DNA from: JBBIJH01 sp037446075
GTDB taxonomy: Bacteria > Bacteroidota > Ignavibacteria > UBA10030 > JAHEZR01
Assembly (NCBI GenBank): GCA_037446075.1
Contig: JBBIJH010000008.1
Location: 1 to 35,671 of the forward strand
Reading direction: 5' to 3'
DNA: 35,671 bases
Part shown: in pieces, positions 32,560 through 35,671 of the stretch
Layout of the letters: every line of letters starts with the position of its first letter
How positions within the stretch are numbered: the first letter of the stretch is position 1
The notes under the pieces: model-generated
Told to the model about the DNA's origin: nothing
The model's input: only the letters and a program-made list of their open reading frames with translations
The model's database searches: none
Position numbers and translations under genes: made by a program

Positions 32560-34683
32560 TTAGGGCTTCTTCGTCAGCTTCACAGTTCCGAGCTTCTCCA
32601 TGACACGAAGATACTCAATCAAATCCGTAAGAGCCAGCGGTTCGAATTCTCCAGAAAGAAAATCTCTGATCTCTAAGACCGATCTCTTCTGTCCAAGCAG
32701 GATGTTCAACTCAGCCGTCATGTGCTGCGGCACTTTGCGCAGTGCTGCTTGGTCGACTTCTGTCAGTCCCCCCCGGGGAGCTGCGGCACCTCGCCCACCG
32801 AATCCACCAAATCCCGCTCCCGGTCCGCCAACACGCTCGGCGATGGTCCTCGCCGCCTCTCTTTCCATCGCCGTCAACTCAGGCTTCACGGCATGTGTTT
32901 TCTTTTGTTCCGCACGCAGTTGATAGAATGCGTCGACCTCGTTGAGCAGCGAAGTGGAACGCTTCTCGATGAGCGATTCCAAACCGGCCAGCTTCTTTTG
33001 TCCATCCGTTGGGTTCGAAAACAATACTGCCGCAGAGCGGATCACTGCCTTTTCGACTCCAGTCTGGTGGCGCACGGCATTGCGCGCCTCCTTGTACGCT
33101 TGAGCTAAAGCCTCCGCATCGGCAACGTCGGCCAGATAGCTCAGGCCTTTTCGCTCAGCTTCACCCATTCGCTCGGAACCACGCGCCAAGCATTCGGCGG
33201 CCACTTTCATCGCCATCTCGTCCTCAGCTGAAGCGAGCACACTCATCGCCCCGATGCCAACAACGGCAACCCGCTTGAACTGAGTGGGGTCCAGCTTGTC
33301 CGGAGTGTCCTGCGACGAGTGATACCACATATCGGGCCACGTGATGAACATAACAGCCGGTATCCCGTGCTGCATGTAGGTAACGTGATCGCTCGCACCA
33401 TAATGTTTTTCAATCGAGATATAGAATGGGTCCTGGCTCCCATTCGGAGAAACGACTGGCAAGCTAAACCGATACCCGTTCGCGCGGTACCGCACGCGCT
33501 CACGGTTAAGGTTCGCGACAAACTCCATGATGCTCGCGCTGACGTCATTCAGAAACGACGGAAATGTATCGGGAGTGCGATGGAGCACCCAGAAGCTGGC
33601 ACTTGTTGATAGACGAAGTCCCTCCATGTCGAAGTTCAGATCGGCGATGATCCTTTTCTTGATGTCCTCATGTTTGTTCAGCCAAGCGTTCGTGCCAGTG
33701 ATCTCAGGCACCCAGAGGAAGTGGATCGTCCGTTTCGGAGGAGGGAGCTTGCCCTCTTTGACGAGCCGGATGTAGGCCCGACCCATTTCTAACGTGACAG
33801 CACATCCAGAGTTATCGTCATTGGCGCCTTGCTTGATGTAGCCCTCATAGAGGTGGCCCGAGACCACAATGTCCTGATCTCTGCTGCCATCTCCCGGGAT
33901 GGTCGCGTGCACGACTTCCAACTCCCCCGGAAACGTCTCTGCTTTGATGACGGATTTCAGGACAACCTTCTGTCCACGACTTAAGATAGCAGAAATCTCG
34001 CGCGCCACCCGCGGAGCAATCGACCACCCAAAGCCCGCTTTCTTTCCCTCCGGAGGATTACTCGACACGCTCTGCGACGGGATTTCATCTGGATAGCTGT
34101 CGGGCCGCAACGAGTTGTAACTTAACACGCCGACTGCACCGCGCTCGAAGACTCCCAACCGCTGCAAGGCCATCGCACCTGCTGAGCCCAGCACGATTTT
34201 TCCCCCCACGTCTTTCCTGTCGTAGTCTTCATTCCGCGCGCCCACTCCGACGTCGATAACCTCGGCGGTGACCTCGCCGGAGTCGCTGTTGGCTGCAAGG
34301 GAGACGGCAACATCATCGATATCATAGAGCTTGCGCACCTCAGGCTCGATCATCCAAAGCTCCCCCTGGCTTGGCTGCCATAGTCTTTGCTGCGAGGGGA
34401 AAGATTCAATCTCAACGCTGCTATAACCGTACTCCCGAGCGAATCTTGCCATCACTTCGCTTTCTCTGAAGTAGCCTTCGTATTCCGAACGTGGCCGTAC
34501 ACGTGGGTAAGGCACAAGCTCAAGGACATGATGCATCGCGCGTTCACCGGAGGCCTCGTTGATAATCCCTCGCATGTCATCCCAGGTGAGGAGTGTGCGA
34601 TCTTCACGCTCCTGGGCTGAAAGCGTGCAGAGTAGAATGCTGCACCAAGTGGCAACGATGGCCAATCTAGCAGGCAGCTTCAT
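32560..34683 (-). CDS. Exported M28 family metallopeptidase with PA domain
   Basis: 707 residues from MKLPARLAIVATWCSILLCT (signal peptide), GGAG seven bases upstream; an ATG eight codons earlier is less likely. A PA-type domain spans about 130-250. The M28 site is present in a variant form: His277 in SGHLYEG, Asp289/290 in GANDDNSG, Glu327 in WVPEITG (where most M28 enzymes have EE), Asp352 in LNFDMEG and His455 in WYHSSQD. A C-terminal helical part follows with a Gly/Ala-rich segment (about 635-650, GGPGAGFGGFGGRG). Di-zinc aminopeptidase or carboxypeptidase activity is expected, specificity unknown. It is the third M28 gene in 30 kb and follows mqnD on the same strand. Confidence 0.9.
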   Translation of the reverse strand: MKLPARLAIVATWCSILLCTLSAQEREDRTLLTWDDMRGIINEASGERAMHHVLELVPYPRVRPRSEYEGYFRESEVMARFAREYGYSSVEIESFPSQQRLWQPSQGELWMIEPEVRKLYDIDDVAVSLAANSDSGEVTAEVIDVGVGARNEDYDRKDVGGKIVLGSAGAMALQRLGVFERGAVGVLSYNSLRPDSYPDEIPSQSVSSNPPEGKKAGFGWSIAPRVAREISAILSRGQKVVLKSVIKAETFPGELEVVHATIPGDGSRDQDIVVSGHLYEGYIKQGANDDNSGCAVTLEMGRAYIRLVKEGKLPPPKRTIHFLWVPEITGTNAWLNKHEDIKKRIIADLNFDMEGLRLSTSASFWVLHRTPDTFPSFLNDVSASIMEFVANLNRERVRYRANGYRFSLPVVSPNGSQDPFYISIEKHYGASDHVTYMQHGIPAVMFITWPDMWYHSSQDTPDKLDPTQFKRVAVVGIGAMSVLASAEDEMAMKVAAECLARGSERMGEAERKGLSYLADVADAEALAQAYKEARNAVRHQTGVEKAVIRSAAVLFSNPTDGQKKLAGLESLIEKRSTSLLNEVDAFYQLRAEQKKTHAVKPELTAMEREAARTIAERVGGPGAGFGGFGGRGAAAPRGGLTEVDQAALRKVPQHMTAELNILLGQKRSVLEIRDFLSGEFEPLALTDLIEYLRVMEKLGTVKLTKKP

Positions 34684-34739
34684 AAAGTTGCTCCTTTCTT
34701 TGTCCATTCCCAGTTGTTTGGCTGCATGAGCCCAATTTC

Positions 34740-35576
34740 TTAAATCATGTGGAGCTCCTGAATTCGTGGAATCAAACCCCTCTCAGCAGCCTTCTCGAAA
34801 AGGAGCTCCAAGGCAGCTTTCCCTCGCTCTCCCATATTCACCGTCAGCTCGTTGACGTACATCTTTACAAATTCCTCCCCGATACTTTTCTCTATCCCTC
34901 TGCCAAACCTTAAGGCATACGGGATCGCCTCTGACTGGTGGGTGGTCGCGTAATGAATGCTTTGCTTGAGTGCGTCTGAAATCTTTCTCGCGAGGTCTTC
35001 ACCCAAATCCCTCCGAATGACATCCAGCCCGAGTGGCAATGGGAGCCCACCCGTTTCTTTCTCCCACACCTTCCCAAAATCCACTACTTTCTTCAGTCCG
35101 CTCTGGCCGTAGGTTAGCTGCCCCTCGTGGATGAGCACTCCAGCATCGACCTCGTTGCTGCACACGGCCTCGATAATTCGGTCGAAACGAATTTCAACGG
35201 ACTGAAATCCATCGAGATAGATATTCAATAGCAAGTTCGCGGTCGTAAGCCTTCCGGGCTGAGCGATTTTCTTTCCTCTCAGTTCTTCGACAGAGGTGCA
35301 TTTCTTTGACACGATGATCGGTCCGTAGCCCTCCCCCATGCTGGCCCCAGTTTCCATGATCCAGTATTTGTCTGCAACGAATGGATAGGCATGAGCGGAA
35401 ATCGCAGTAACCTCCAGTTCTCCTCCGAGTGCACGCTGGTTCAGGGACTGGATGTCTTCGAGCACGTGCTCGATACGAATGCCGTCGAGCTTGACCTTTC
35501 CACTTGATAGGCCATAGAACATGAAAGCGTCATCAGGGTCTGGGCTGTGGCCGATGCGAAGCAGGCAGTCAGACAT
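34740..35576 (-). CDS. mqnD: 1,4-dihydroxy-6-naphthoate synthase MqnD
   Basis: 278 residues, start MSDCLLRIGHSPDPDDAFMF. Two-lobed periplasmic-binding-protein-like fold of the MqnA/MqnD family: the N-terminal GHSPDPDDAF loop, LEVTAISAHAYPFV, YGPIIVSKK, IAQPGRLTTANLLLNIYL, DAGVLIHEGQLTYG and LPLPLGLDVIRRDLG. It cleaves cyclic dehypoxanthinyl futalosine to 1,4-dihydroxy-6-naphthoate, the product of which MqnP prenylates. It lies 10 kb from mqnC and on the other strand, so it is regulated separately. No Shine-Dalgarno sequence is visible; the upstream DNA is a low-complexity repeat tract. Confidence 0.93.
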   Translation of the reverse strand: MSDCLLRIGHSPDPDDAFMFYGLSSGKVKLDGIRIEHVLEDIQSLNQRALGGELEVTAISAHAYPFVADKYWIMETGASMGEGYGPIIVSKKCTSVEELRGKKIAQPGRLTTANLLLNIYLDGFQSVEIRFDRIIEAVCSNEVDAGVLIHEGQLTYGQSGLKKVVDFGKVWEKETGGLPLPLGLDVIRRDLGEDLARKISDALKQSIHYATTHQSEAIPYALRFGRGIEKSIGEEFVKMYVNELTVNMGERGKAALELLFEKAAERGLIPRIQELHMI

Positions 35577-35635
35577 GTGGGATTTGAGATCTGGGATGTG
35601 GGACGTACGACATGAGATTAGAGACTCAAGAGCGC
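35577..35635. repeat. Low-complexity repeat tract upstream of mqnD
   Basis: Near-repeats gtgggatttgagatc / tgggatgtgggacgt / atgagattagagactc run up to the mqnD start codon. They resemble the tracts inside the kinase gene at 3420 and inside and before mqnL. They replace what would normally be the 5' leader. Confidence 0.45.
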
Positions 35636-35671
35636 GATTGACACCCTACTTAAAAGCAAGATAGACAGAGG

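Noticed and set aside
1..35671. tRNA or rRNA genes
   Set aside because: Reading both strands I found no cloverleaf with a conserved T-loop and no rRNA segments; short gttcga-like strings occur but without matching arms.

Overview
The window looks like a piece of an uncultured, probably anaerobic or facultative, Gram-negative-type bacterium, recovered as a short-read metagenome scaffold. The pointers are repeated Acidobacteria/FCB-style serine/threonine kinases that begin MIG-T-SHYRILEKLGEGGMGVVYKA, a futalosine-type menaquinone pathway, RAYT (REP-associated tyrosine) transposase remnants, several exported M28/M1 metallopeptidases, and a 100-N scaffold gap flanked by an identical 55-base overlap. 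I cannot place it in a phylum from sequence alone; candidate FCB lineages (Ignavibacteria/KSB1-like) or Acidobacteriota are the best guesses.

Layout. Positions 1-16700, nearly all minus strand: four Hanks-type kinases (one cut by the window edge) and the 5' stub of a fifth. Two have TolB-like plus TPR C-termini, one a WD40-like propeller. Interleaved are a DUF4242 protein, two exported M28 peptidases (one broken by an in-frame TAA), an exported M1 aminopeptidase with HEAT repeats, and three decayed RAYT genes accompanied by REP-like hairpins and a 65-bp palindrome-ended insertion. Positions 16700-17570: a gene-poor divergent region with REP-like palindromes and a candidate promoter.

Positions 17568-24975, plus strand: a menaquinone operon of the futalosine route, mqnP - ubiX - mqnL - (small protein + nucleotidyltransferase pair) - an MqnE-MqnA fusion - Cys-rich lipoprotein - mqnC. 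mqnD lies at the far right end on the minus strand. Together they cover chorismate dehydration, aminofutalosine synthesis, cyclisation, naphthoate formation, prenylation and decarboxylation. The futalosine/aminofutalosine hydrolase step and the final methyltransferase are not in the window. The MqnE-MqnA fusion joins two consecutive enzymes in one 624-residue chain and is the most interesting single object here.

Positions 24976-28560 are a gene graveyard: a duplicated 3' end of mqnC, the tail of a DUF4143-type ATPase, a HAD phosphatase with an in-frame TAG (split by the assembly gap), and a B12-binding radical SAM gene with a nonsense codon, a frameshift and loss of two of its three cluster cysteines. 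An intact retropepsin-like protease sits among them. Positions 28587-35671: an exported SAM-methyltransferase-fold protein, a Tat-exported two-subunit molybdenum hydroxylase, a 52-residue membrane protein, a third M28 peptidase and mqnD. The density of exported peptidases suggests peptide scavenging.
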